Assembly: GCF_002079055.1 (NCBI RefSeq) | Contig: NC_047500.1 | Span: forward strand, 62,001 to 126,000 | Length of the DNA: 64,000 nt | Reading direction: 5' to 3' | Source: Saccharomyces paradoxus | Taxonomy: Eukaryota > Ascomycota > Saccharomycetes > Saccharomycetales > Saccharomycetaceae | Part shown: positions 1 to 11,531 of the stretch, in pieces | Numbering within the stretch: position 1 is the stretch's first letter | Layout: each line of letters begins with the position of its first letter | Translations under genes and position numbers: made by a program | The notes under the pieces: generated by a model | Told to the model about the DNA's origin: nothing | The model's input: the letters and a program-made list of their open reading frames with translations, nothing else | Database searches by the model: none

Positions 1-122
1 AAATGCTATGTGCATAACGGAAGTGCTAATATGTAACTGTCTAATTATATAACGCTTATATAAGTAGTGGCACTGGCACTTGCATCAGCACCTCGTATTA
101 CTATACACATCATTAAGTTCAC

Positions 123-1376
123 ATGTCACAAAGAAAACGATACTCATTGAACGTCGTCACGTCCCCGTCGATACCGTCGCCGACGCCCAGTGCACCGCTA
201 CGGACTAGTGAATCCAATTGGGAAGCTGCGTCGACAGCAGGTGTTGCATCTTCATTCCTCCCGAATTCTCATCACGGTGGTACGGTTTTGAATCCTGGGT
301 TGGGCATAATGAGATCTCCCTCGCTGAACAAGTCTGGTGCGTTTGGCCGGTCCGGCAGCAGTGGTTCCAGTGCGGTGATAGAACCGTCCAACATAAAGTT
401 GCTGCTAATTGGAGATGCAAATGTAGGAAAAACAGCTATGATTCTAAGCTATTGTCATGAATTGATGACACGAGCGGAAATGTCGCGGTCGGTGCGACTG
501 AGGCACCAACAGCAACAGCAACATAGAGACTTGAGGTTGAAGAAAACTGTGGTGAATCATAGGTTAAGCATGAAAGAGAAAAGGAAACGGTACAGCTCTA
601 ACGATTTTGAAAAGGAGTTTAAAGATATTAGTCATTTTACAGACAAAACCAGCGATTTCGGAAACCCGAACATCAGTGATGATAACAGCCACGAAATGGT
701 GGATCCCAATGAGATTGTCATTGAAACCAGAAGCACTATCGGGATAGACATCAAGACGAACTTGGTCAACATAGATAACCGGTTTTTTAATGTTATACTC
801 TGGGACACTGCGGGGCAAGAACGGTATCAAAACGCAATCATTCCATCACTATATAAGAAGACAAATGCGGTGATATTGACTTACGATATAACAAACGCGA
901 AGTCCTTTCAAAACTGCATGGAGCGGTGGGCAGTACAGGCCTTGGAGAACTTTTCTTCCCAGGATTTGTCCAAGGCAAGATTCTTTCTGGTAGGTAACAA
1001 GATCGACCTTTATAAGGAAAGGCAAGTAACTCATTATGACGTTATGCAGATGGTTCAGGAAATGCAGCTGAAACATGGTATCAAAATATCGGGAAACTTC
1101 GAAGTAAGTTGTAAATGGGTCAATGTGGTGGAAAGGACAATGAATATGGTAATATTAGACCTGGTTGAGAACGGATGTTTCGAAAACAATGATCCCTGTG
1201 TACCGATCACGGCATCTGACGAGTTCCAGGGACAGGAACAAGAATTCCATGATACAGTAGAAGAACCCTTTAATATTACTCGGCAACGTCAGCAACAATT
1301 TGAGAAAAATAACACGGTGGATATTACAAAACCTAACGACGACATTACGAATAACCAATCGATTTGTTGCGTTTAG
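123..1376 (+). CDS. YPT11: Rab-family small GTPase Ypt11
   Basis: 417-residue Ras-superfamily GTPase of the Rab branch. In S. cerevisiae Ypt11 works with the myosin Myo2 to move mitochondria (and cortical ER/late Golgi) into the bud. Visible: a long serine-rich N-terminal extension (about 1-88); a P-loop GDANVGKT at 97-104; a large charged insert (about 115-200) between the P-loop and switch I, which is unusual for Rabs; the switch II motif WDTAGQE at 227-233; NKID at 292-295; and a C-terminal SICCV with paired cysteines suitable for geranylgeranylation. The ATG at 123 is the first in frame and gives the known family length of 417. The next gene, RPS19B, is convergent. Confidence 0.96.
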   Translation: MSQRKRYSLNVVTSPSIPSPTPSAPLRTSESNWEAASTAGVASSFLPNSHHGGTVLNPGLGIMRSPSLNKSGAFGRSGSSGSSAVIEPSNIKLLLIGDANVGKTAMILSYCHELMTRAEMSRSVRLRHQQQQQHRDLRLKKTVVNHRLSMKEKRKRYSSNDFEKEFKDISHFTDKTSDFGNPNISDDNSHEMVDPNEIVIETRSTIGIDIKTNLVNIDNRFFNVILWDTAGQERYQNAIIPSLYKKTNAVILTYDITNAKSFQNCMERWAVQALENFSSQDLSKARFFLVGNKIDLYKERQVTHYDVMQMVQEMQLKHGIKISGNFEVSCKWVNVVERTMNMVILDLVENGCFENNDPCVPITASDEFQGQEQEFHDTVEEPFNITRQRQQQFEKNNTVDITKPNDDITNNQSICCV

Positions 1377-1793
1377 TCTCCGACAAAGTATTCAACAAGT
1401 TTTGCAGGTTACCATTGCCAAATACACGAATGTTATTATATATATGAATATAGACGCATTATACAATTCTACAATCTATACCATTGTAAAACTAATTATT
1501 ATCACTCACTATTGTTCTCATTTGTCAGTATATTTTTTAACGTTTTGGTCGAAATTAACTGAAAGTTTGGATCTGTCATGATTGCCATCGGTAGTTTTAC
1601 ACATTGAATTTTAAAAAAACACAATCTATTTATTTTGGTTCCAGCTATATTGATGATGATGAATGTACATATAAAATGGCAAAATTTAAATAAATAAATT
1701 ATTTAAAATCAATTTTGTTTGAGTTAAACGATAATACTATAGTATAATGATAATATTAATAAAAATCTTAGCTTTTTATTTTTAACAACTCGT
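1377..1793. other. convergent intergenic region YPT11/RPS19B
   Basis: AT-rich 3' flanks of two convergent genes. I see A/T-rich stretches suited to 3'-end formation for both transcripts and no gene, LTR or RNA structure. Confidence 0.6.
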
Positions 1794-2782
1794 TTATTCG
1801 TCTTCTTCCAAAGTTTGAGCGGCAATACGATCCAAATCTCTTTGACCGTTTTCAGAGATTCTTCTACCACCCTTTGGAGAGATTTCGACAATACCAATTT
1901 TTTCCAAAGATTGCAAGACCTTTCTGTTGATAGAACCGGAAGCATCAATGTGCTTGTATGGTCTGACACCTCTGCTCTTGGCACCACCGTACAATTTGTT
2001 CAACTTACCAACACCAACTTGCTTTCTCATGTAAATGTGTCTAGCAACGGAGGCAGCACGCTTGTAGAACCAACCTTCAGCGTCCTGTGGTGGCATTTCA
2101 TTACCAGAAGAGGTTTTGACAATGTCAACGTAACCTGGGACTTCTAATTTACCTTGTCTTTGCAAGAAAGAAGCGTAAGCGTTGATGAAATCTTGAGCTG
2201 CAACGTCTCTAATTAAAAAAGGCACAGTTGAAATGCTTTTGTTAGTAAAAAGTATTCTCATGAAAATTGAATATGGGATGCTCAGGGAAATAGTTTTTAA
2301 AGGACATCTTTTTGGTTGTAACAACACCGGCGTCTTGCATTGTTTGCCTAAAATAAAGTTATAAGGTCGCTAATTATTGTTTTGCGCTACCACGGTTACA
2401 GCTTCCTTTTCAAAATGTATACCTCAGTCTTGAGGATTTTCATTCTTTTAGAGAATATGCCACGTAATCAAAATACCTTCAATTATCTAAATCCAATAAA
2501 TCAATAATTATCTCTTCATTTAGAAACTTCGTTTCATATGGTTGGATAGACCTATTTTTCTTCACAATTGAATCAGAGTAGCCCAACTACATTTCTTTCG
2601 ATAAACACACAATAAATCTGGAACTTGGTTTGTCAGGTAATGTGGAAGTTCTATACTAATTGTCCTTTCTTACTCCTATATGTTATCATCTCATTGTTTT
2701 CCACCTAATATCCCATTCATCCTCTAAGGTAACACTCATTCAATGAGTAAAATTATACGTACCTAACGGAAACACCTGCCAT
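1794..2782 (-). CDS. RPS19B: ribosomal protein eS19 (Rps19b), one intron
   Basis: Spliced minus-strand gene: exon 1 is 2763-2782 (20 nt, MAGVSV plus two bases of an Arg codon) and exon 2 is 1794-2208, giving 144 residues, the family length. The intron is 2209-2762 (554 nt), with 5' splice site GTACGT, branch point TACTAAC at 2241-2247 and 3' splice site AATTAG. The join restores MAGVSVRDVAAQDF, the conserved start of eS19, a 40S subunit protein needed for late 20S pre-rRNA maturation. The open frame continues upstream into the intron (to 2327) but has no homology there. The paralogue RPS19A sits next to RPL18A on chromosome XV, mirroring RPS19B/RPL18B here. Confidence 0.96.
2209..2762 (-). 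other. RPS19B: RPS19B intron
   Basis: 554-nt spliceosomal intron defined by GTACGT at 2762-2757, the exact branch-point box TACTAAC at 2241-2247 (32 nt before the acceptor AG) and TAG at 2211-2209. The donor has C in place of the usual T at position 4 (GTACGT rather than GTATGT), a variant seen in some yeast ribosomal-protein introns. I saw no box C/D snoRNA inside it. Confidence 0.93.
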
Positions 2783-3409
2783 CTTTATTATCTTTGGTTC
2801 TGTACGTTTCTTTTCAATATTCACAAAAATCCCACTTTAAAATTTCATTATTCCATTTTTAACGATTGTATCTTCATTAGTGTTCGCCTATTGAAACTGG
2901 CCCACCAACCGCGTTTACAGGTGGTTCCCAGAGAGCCATAAACTGGAGATCACATCACAGTGGAAAGACGACGATTAGCGGAACCCCGCCAAACGTAAGG
3001 ATTTGTCCCTAGAGCTCCGTCCATATGGGCTCAACTGTGCCTAGTTGATTAGAGAGGATGGACGCAGACGCGGTTTTTACCCAAGCGCAAAAAAGCTGAT
3101 GTCAGAAAGAAAAAAATCTACTAAACTATAAAATGGGTGTGGGTTTATAAAATGTCCGGATGTAAAGTAGTAGTGAGGTATGCGGAAAGCTTTGCGAAGT
3201 GTAAATGATAAAGTCTACGGGCTATGTATTAGGCCAAACAGTTGACTGGATACTGACTGATAGTTTTGAATTATGAAGTTATTACACACGCAAGTATATA
3301 TTTTTAGTCAGCCATGTGGTGTGGAAAAATCCTATTTTCCAACCTGATATATACTGAAAGAAGGAAAAAGGAGAAAATAAAAGAGCCCGAGTTTTCAAAG
3401 CATGCCGGA
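2783..3409 (-). promoter_or_regulatory. RPS19B promoter with Rap1-like sites
   Basis: Gap between RPL18B (3' end) and RPS19B (5' end), both minus strand. About 350-380 bp upstream of the RPS19B start codon are two Rap1-like sequences: ATGTCCGGATGT at 3152-3163 (read on minus as ACATCCGGACAT) and TGGGTGTGGGTT at 3134-3145. A run of A residues near 3105-3118 lies on the gene-proximal side. Paired Rap1 sites followed by a T/A tract is the usual arrangement of yeast ribosomal-protein promoters. Occupancy is inferred from sequence only. Confidence 0.55.
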
Positions 3410-5599
<2,190 letters not shown>

Positions 5600-5908
5600 A
5601 TGAAATTCTCCACTGTCGCCACCTTCGCCACCGTCACTGCCCTTGTTTCTGCAGATTCTACCTCTGATGGTGTCACTTATGTTGATGTCACCACCACCCC
5701 ACAAAGTACCACATCTATGATCTCCACCGTGAAAACCACCTCTACTCCATACACCACAAGTACCATTGCTACCCTATCCACTAAGCCTATCAGCAGCCAA
5801 GCTAATACCACCACTCAAGAAATCAGCACATACGTCGGCGCTGCCGTTAAAGGCTCCGTTGCCGGTATGGGTGCCGTTGTCGGTGCCGTTGCCCTTGCTT
5901 TATTATAA
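5600..5908 (+). CDS. TOS6: GPI-anchored cell-wall protein Tos6
   Basis: 102-residue secreted protein. Residues 1-18 form a signal peptide ending ALVSA; the centre is almost all Ser/Thr with short hydrophobic spacers ([21 protein letters not shown]); the C-terminus is a small-residue hydrophobic tail ending GAVALALL, typical of a GPI-attachment signal. The family is known as glycosylphosphatidylinositol-linked cell-wall proteins of unknown exact role, expressed from SBF-controlled promoters, and the upstream region has matching boxes. Length equals the S. cerevisiae protein. Synonymous positions favour C-ending codons, as in highly expressed wall-protein genes. Confidence 0.93.
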   Translation: MKFSTVATFATVTALVSADSTSDGVTYVDVTTTPQSTTSMISTVKTTSTPYTTSTIATLSTKPISSQANTTTQEISTYVGAAVKGSVAGMGAVVGAVALALL

Positions 5909-6212
5909 GTTTCAAGAACATGACTTAAAACTAAGAAGGATATCCTGTTCCACTCCAGAAGTGAAATTAAGCTTTATTCATTTCACATTTTTTTATCCAC
6001 ATGATATGTATTTTCTATTATTTACCAGATTTTGCTAGCCTCAAAGCAAGGAGCCCCTGGTCACACGTAATAGAGGGCATATGCTTCGTGCTTCTAAAGT
6101 TCCTTTTGATAAGGACGTAGAAGGCCCCCCACAAGATCATTGTATAAACTCATAACTACATACTAATTCAATAACGATATGTTTTATATATTTTCTCGTG
6201 GTTACCCCCAGT

Positions 6213-6240
6213 AAATTTTTCAGTCATCTCATCTCATCGC
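6213..6240 (+). promoter_or_regulatory. RRPE + PAC motifs upstream of TRF5
   Basis: AAATTTTTCA at 6213-6222 (reverse of the RRPE consensus TGAAAAATTT) and CTCATCGC at 6233-6240 (reverse of the PAC box GCGATGAG) lie 11 bp apart, about 150 bp before the TRF5 ATG. The pair marks ribosome-biogenesis promoters controlled by Stb3 and Tod6/Dot6. The rest of the 5909-6386 gap holds nothing else I recognise. Confidence 0.65.
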
Positions 6241-6386
6241 CTTAAAAAAAAGTTATAAAGAGGTTATACGTTATTTGATGGAAAGAAACACCTGCACCAG
6301 CAATCCAGAAGATTGTGCTGGTTCTTTTCACTAGCAGATCAGACTTCATTTACAAATATACAAACGAGGGCATAAAATATTAGGCT

Positions 6387-8315
6387 ATGACAAGGCCTAA
6401 AGCACAATATTCACCTTCAAAAGGTAAAAGAAAAGAAAATAAACATACAAAACGGATGCGTAAATCATCCTTCACAAGAACGCAAAAAATGCTTGAAGTA
6501 TTCAACGATAATCGCTCCCATTTCAACAAGTATGAGAGCCTCGCTATCGATGTTGATGACGATGGCACTTTTGGAAACTTTGTCCTGATGGAAAATGATA
6601 AGGGTGATGTTGACATACCTGTAATAGAGGAAAACACATCAAGCGATGATGAAAAAAGAATAGAATCTCGCAAAAGAGGACATTCTCTCGAAGATAATCA
6701 TGATTTCATCGCTTTTTCTGACAGTTCTGAAGAAGAAAAAGAACAAATAAAGGAAGATGAGGATGAAAGGAGCAGTTTTCTGTTGGCGGATCAATATAAA
6801 ACTTCCACGTTTAGTTCACAACATCCTCAAAATACTGACAGCGCTTGCAATACGGAGTATCCTTGGATAAGAAACCACTGTCATTCGAGACAAAGAAGAA
6901 TAGCAGATTGGCTAACTTCAGAAATCAAGGACTTCGTTCATTATATCTCCCCAAGCAAGAGCGAAATCAAGTGCAGGAATCGAACTATTGATAAGCTGCG
7001 CCAGGCAGTTAAGGAGCTATGGTCGGATGCAGATTTACACGTGTTTGGCTCTTTTGCTACCGATTTATATTTGCCAGGTTCTGACATCGATTGTGTCATA
7101 AACAGTAGAAATCGTGATAAAGAGGACAGAAATTACATTTACGAATTGGCAAGATATTTGAAAAACAAAGGACTAGCTATAAGAATGGAGGTTATTGTGA
7201 AAACGCGAGTGCCTATCATCAAGTTCATAGAGCCTCAATCGCAGTTACACATTGATGTTTCATTTGAAAGAACAAATGGGCTAGAGGCTGCAAAGCTCAT
7301 CAGGGAATGGCTAAGAGATTCCCCAGGATTGCGTGAACTAGTACTTATTATAAAACAATTTTTGCATTCAAGACGATTGAACAATGTGCACACAGGTGGA
7401 TTGGGAGGCTTCACAGTCATCTGTCTGGTTTATTCCTTTCTGAATATGCATCCACGAATAAAATCAAACGATATCGATGCACCCGATAACCTGGGTGTCC
7501 TGCTGATTGACTTCTTCGAGCTTTATGGAAAAAATTTTGGTTACGATGATGTTGCTATAAGCATATCTGATGGATACCCCTCTTATATTCCTAAATCGTG
7601 TTGGAAAACTCTAGAACCTTCAAGAAATAAATTTTCGCTAGCTATTCAAGATCCCGGTGATCCTAATAATAATATAAGTAGAGGCTCCTTTAATATGAAG
7701 GATATAAAAAAGGCCTTTGCTGGTGCCTTCGAGTTGTTGGTCAATAAATGCTGGGAATTGGATTCTGCTACATTCAAAGACCGTGTTGGAAAAAGCATAT
7801 TGGGAAACGTGATCAAATACCGTGGGCAAAAGAGAAATTTCAAAGATGAAAGAGATTTAGTAGAGAATAAAGCCATCATTGAAAACGAGCGCTACCATAA
7901 GAGGCGTACAAGAATAATTCAAGAAGACTTATTTATAAACGACATCGATGAATTGCCAGTAGAAGAAATCTACAAACTTGACGAACCTCTAAAGAAGAAA
8001 AGAAAAGTAACGAAGGACAAGAGAGAAGGAAGGATCAAAAAAAGCGCCATTCCATCTCCACCCCCGGATATAGCAGTGAGCAAACGCAAAATACAAGGCA
8101 AAGTGAAGGAAGTTGATCATGGCTCTCCTCCACATCAAAAGAATCTCAGCATAGATGACTTAATGGGTCTTTCTGAGAATGATCAAGAATCAGATCAAGA
8201 TCAAAAAGAAAAAGACACTCCACCGGGACAAGATGAGGAACCACCACTGGAGACGAAGACGGTAGATGCTCAAACAAGAAGAGATTACTGGCTTTCTAAA
8301 GGCCAAGCTCTTTAG
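6387..8315 (+). CDS. TRF5: non-canonical poly(A) polymerase Trf5 (TRAMP complex)
   Basis: 642 residues, the length of S. cerevisiae Trf5. Trf5 is the catalytic subunit of a nuclear TRAMP complex that adds short oligo(A) tails to aberrant pre-rRNA and other nuclear RNAs for exosome decay. The N-terminus is basic then acidic and disordered (1-160). The nucleotidyltransferase core follows, with GSFATDLYLPGSDIDCVI (GS at 221-222, catalytic Asp233 and Asp235) and the third acidic residue in HIDVSF (Asp290). A poly(A) polymerase central/associated domain follows to about 480, then a basic KKRK-rich tail that probably contacts Air proteins or RNA. Paralogue of TRF4. Confidence 0.97.
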   Translation: MTRPKAQYSPSKGKRKENKHTKRMRKSSFTRTQKMLEVFNDNRSHFNKYESLAIDVDDDGTFGNFVLMENDKGDVDIPVIEENTSSDDEKRIESRKRGHSLEDNHDFIAFSDSSEEEKEQIKEDEDERSSFLLADQYKTSTFSSQHPQNTDSACNTEYPWIRNHCHSRQRRIADWLTSEIKDFVHYISPSKSEIKCRNRTIDKLRQAVKELWSDADLHVFGSFATDLYLPGSDIDCVINSRNRDKEDRNYIYELARYLKNKGLAIRMEVIVKTRVPIIKFIEPQSQLHIDVSFERTNGLEAAKLIREWLRDSPGLRELVLIIKQFLHSRRLNNVHTGGLGGFTVICLVYSFLNMHPRIKSNDIDAPDNLGVLLIDFFELYGKNFGYDDVAISISDGYPSYIPKSCWKTLEPSRNKFSLAIQDPGDPNNNISRGSFNMKDIKKAFAGAFELLVNKCWELDSATFKDRVGKSILGNVIKYRGQKRNFKDERDLVENKAIIENERYHKRRTRIIQEDLFINDIDELPVEEIYKLDEPLKKKRKVTKDKREGRIKKSAIPSPPPDIAVSKRKIQGKVKEVDHGSPPHQKNLSIDDLMGLSENDQESDQDQKEKDTPPGQDEEPPLETKTVDAQTRRDYWLSKGQAL

Positions 8316-8792
8316 GACAACATGTAGATCCTTGTATACTATTTACTATATATACAAGAATACCACACCAATGCCAAACTGAAACAATATAAGCGAAGAA
8401 TACCAGACGCGTGGGTAGTTTCCTTTTCCGGAAATATGGAGCCACCAAAAAAGGAAAGTTTCCTGATATGGAAATTTTCTCGAGCCGGTAAGATGACGAA
8501 ATTTTTCATCTCTGGCATGATAGAGACATAGTATGAAACGTGCAGGTGAGTCTGATTCGAGACACATAATTTGAGAGAACCTTCTGGCCTGAGCCTTGTA
8601 CATGTATTAGCGTTGGAGTCTGTTTTCTTCTGCTTCTAATAAGATCAAAACCTTAAGTCCTTTTACCTCGATCGAACGTACTGCGCTATTGAAGACCGTT
8701 GCATCTTTTGCTATCATTCCTGGTGGTTTTCTTTGGAGTAATAAAACAAATCGAACGGTAAAACTGAAATATCAGAGAATTAGTGCAAAAAA
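8316..8792. other. intergenic region TRF5-CLA4
   Basis: Tandem spacer holding the TRF5 3' end and CLA4 promoter. No RNA gene, repeat or strong regulator site was recognised. Confidence 0.5.
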
Positions 8793-11306
8793 ATGTCTCT
8801 TTCAGCTGCAGCTAATAAGATATCTGACAACGATTTTCAAAATATTGGACCGGCACCTAGACCTCCCAGTTCAAATAGCCAGGGCCGTACCGGTTACAAC
8901 CAAACGCAACCTATAACCAAACTCATGAGTCAACTGGATTTAACATCAGCGTCCCATTTAGATACAAATCTTTCAAAGAAAAAAAGCGGATGGGTGTCCT
9001 ACAAAGATGATGGTATACTGTCATTTATATGGCAAAAGAGATACCTGATGCTACACGATTCGTATGTAGCACTTTATAAAAACGATAAACAGAATGACGA
9101 TGCGATCTTGAAGATACCACTAACCAGTATTATAAGCGTAAGCAGGACTCAGTTGAAACAGTATTGTTTCGAGTTGATACGCTGCAATGACCGAAATTCT
9201 GTATCGTCAGGATCCTCGTCCTCTTTAAATGTATCATCAGACAATAACTCAAAAAAATCCATATACATTGCTACGAAGACAGAAAGCGATTTGCATACTT
9301 GGTTAGACGCCATTTTTGCCAAATGTCCATTATTGAGTGGTGTTTCTTCTCCAACAAACTTCACACATAAAGTTCACGTTGGTTTTGATCCAGAAACAGG
9401 TAGTTTCGTTGGCATGCCCACCAACTGGGAGAAATTACTAAAACATTCCAGAATTACAGGAGAAGATTGGAACAATAATTCAGCGGCCGTCATTCAAGTG
9501 TTGCAGTTTTATCAGGAATATAATGGAGCCGGAAACTCCACGAATACTTCAGACAAGTCTCAGAGTAGTGAAACTGCCTCCTCTCAAAAATCGCTGCCAA
9601 GCAGTTATAGCGAAAGCAAACTCAGAAATAATTCAGTAAATTCAAAGTCATCCTCAGGCGTTTCATCAGGCATGGTATCACAAAGACAAGCCCCACAACC
9701 ACCAAATACCAAATCACCTGTTTCTCTAGGAAGCGGCTCACTGCCACCAATAAATACAAAATTGCCCAATAGTCAGTCAAATATTCCTAGACATTTACAA
9801 AACGTTCCTAATCAACAATATACTAAGATGAGAAACGGACATTCCCCAACCAATGGACAATTTCCTAGGGGACCAATGCATCCAAACCATTCTCAACGAT
9901 CTTTGCAGCAACAACAGCAAAAACAACAGCATCAACAATATCCATACCACCAGCAAGGAGCTTCTCCATCTCCCTCTACATCTTCATCTCCATTAAATCC
10001 TTATAGGCCACATCACAATATGATAAACCCCTATTCCAAGCAACCTCAATCACCATTAAGTTCACAGTCAACCCAAAACCAAGCTATACCCCGTTATGTA
10101 CAAAACTCCAGTCCTACGGCCACACACTTTCAACCTCAAAGAACAGCTCCAAAACCGCCGGTATCAGCTCCAAAAGTCCCATACCCATCAAACCAAAGTG
10201 CTGCTAGTAACACACCTATACAGCATGTCGCACCTAAGAATGATCAGTCAACTCTACAAGCAATGAGGCAGGCCCCAAAGAGACCAGATGCGGATGCCAA
10301 ACAACCGGCTGGCGTCACCAAACCTAAGAAGCCAACAAGGCCAACTATGTCGACTGCAGAAATAATGAGTAAGTTGAAAAGCGTCACTGTAAATGCGGAC
10401 CCATCTCAATGTTTCAAAGTGATTGAGAAAGCCGGTCAAGGTGCAAGTGGTTCCGTTTACCTTGCTGAGAGGACGCATATTCCGACCGAGAGTAATATGA
10501 TTGAACTTATAAACAATGAGATTGATGAACCCCATGTCGGAGATAAAGTTGCTATCAAGCAAATGGTTCTATCTAAACAACCTCGTAAAGAACTCATAGT
10601 GAATGAAATTTTGGTTATGAAAGATTCGCGCCATAAGAATATTGTCAATTTTCTCGAGGCTTATTTAAGAACTGAAGATGACTTATGGGTTGTGATGGAG
10701 TTTATGGAAGGTGGTTCACTAACAGATATCATCGAAAGTAGCCCCACGAACGATACTTCACATTCTCCATTAACAGAACCTCAAATTGCATACATTGTCC
10801 GAGAAACTTGCCAAGGCTTGAAATTTCTGCACGATAAGCATATCATTCATAGGGATATTAAATCTGATAATGTCTTGTTAGACACTAGAGCAAGGGTAAA
10901 AATTACTGATTTCGGGTTTTGCGCTAGATTGACTGATAAAAGAAGCAAAAGAGCCACTATGGTTGGGACACCTTACTGGATGGCACCTGAAGTTGTCAAA
11001 CAACGTGAATACGATGAAAAAATTGATGTATGGTCTTTGGGTATTATGACCATTGAAATGTTAGAAGGTGAACCACCATACTTAAATGAGGATCCATTAA
11101 AGGCGCTGTATTTAATTGCGACTAACGGTACGCCAAAGCTCAAGTATCCAGAAACTTTGTCTTTAGAAATTAAACGATTCCTAAGTGTTTGCCTTTGCGT
11201 AGATGTTAGATATAGGGCATCAACTGAAGAGCTTCTACACCATGGTTTCTTTAATATGGCATGTGATCCAAAGGATTTGACATCACTGTTGGAGTGGAAG
11301 GAGTGA
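8793..11306 (+). CDS. CLA4: p21-activated protein kinase Cla4
   Basis: 837 residues (about 842 in S. cerevisiae). PAK-type Ser/Thr kinase acting downstream of Cdc42 in septin-ring assembly, polarised growth and cytokinesis. Domains: PH domain about 61-178 for phosphoinositide binding; CRIB/PBD starting at about 183 (ISxP-like SSPTNFTHKVHVGFDP at 185-200); a long disordered Pro/Ser/Gln-rich linker with a short poly-Gln tract near 9904-9935; kinase domain about 541-825. Catalytic features: glycine loop GQGASGSVY, Lys589 in VAIKQM, HRDIKSDN with Asp688, DFGF in place of DFG-L, and GTPYWMAPE. The kinase appears intact. Paralogue of SKM1. Confidence 0.97.
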   Translation: MSLSAAANKISDNDFQNIGPAPRPPSSNSQGRTGYNQTQPITKLMSQLDLTSASHLDTNLSKKKSGWVSYKDDGILSFIWQKRYLMLHDSYVALYKNDKQNDDAILKIPLTSIISVSRTQLKQYCFELIRCNDRNSVSSGSSSSLNVSSDNNSKKSIYIATKTESDLHTWLDAIFAKCPLLSGVSSPTNFTHKVHVGFDPETGSFVGMPTNWEKLLKHSRITGEDWNNNSAAVIQVLQFYQEYNGAGNSTNTSDKSQSSETASSQKSLPSSYSESKLRNNSVNSKSSSGVSSGMVSQRQAPQPPNTKSPVSLGSGSLPPINTKLPNSQSNIPRHLQNVPNQQYTKMRNGHSPTNGQFPRGPMHPNHSQRSLQQQQQKQQHQQYPYHQQGASPSPSTSSSPLNPYRPHHNMINPYSKQPQSPLSSQSTQNQAIPRYVQNSSPTATHFQPQRTAPKPPVSAPKVPYPSNQSAASNTPIQHVAPKNDQSTLQAMRQAPKRPDADAKQPAGVTKPKKPTRPTMSTAEIMSKLKSVTVNADPSQCFKVIEKAGQGASGSVYLAERTHIPTESNMIELINNEIDEPHVGDKVAIKQMVLSKQPRKELIVNEILVMKDSRHKNIVNFLEAYLRTEDDLWVVMEFMEGGSLTDIIESSPTNDTSHSPLTEPQIAYIVRETCQGLKFLHDKHIIHRDIKSDNVLLDTRARVKITDFGFCARLTDKRSKRATMVGTPYWMAPEVVKQREYDEKIDVWSLGIMTIEMLEGEPPYLNEDPLKALYLIATNGTPKLKYPETLSLEIKRFLSVCLCVDVRYRASTEELLHHGFFNMACDPKDLTSLLEWKE

Positions 11307-11531
11307 AACCACAAAACTATTTCTCTAAGCATATCATACATACTATAATCTTATGTATCTCTTCTCGTTTAGCTATGCATACTGATGGCATAATAAATAA
11401 GTACGTTTACCTTAAAAAGTTCTTTTTTGGAAAAAAAATCTGCTAGGGAATACGGTAATCGATCCAATGTCATTTAGTGCTACCATTTATTCTATATAAT
11501 TTCTAAATTTATTTTTTCCACCATTGAGCTT

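Noticed and set aside
2209-2327. Continuation of the RPS19B exon 2 frame upstream
   Set aside because: It reads through the branch point and acceptor; the true first exon is at 2763-2782.
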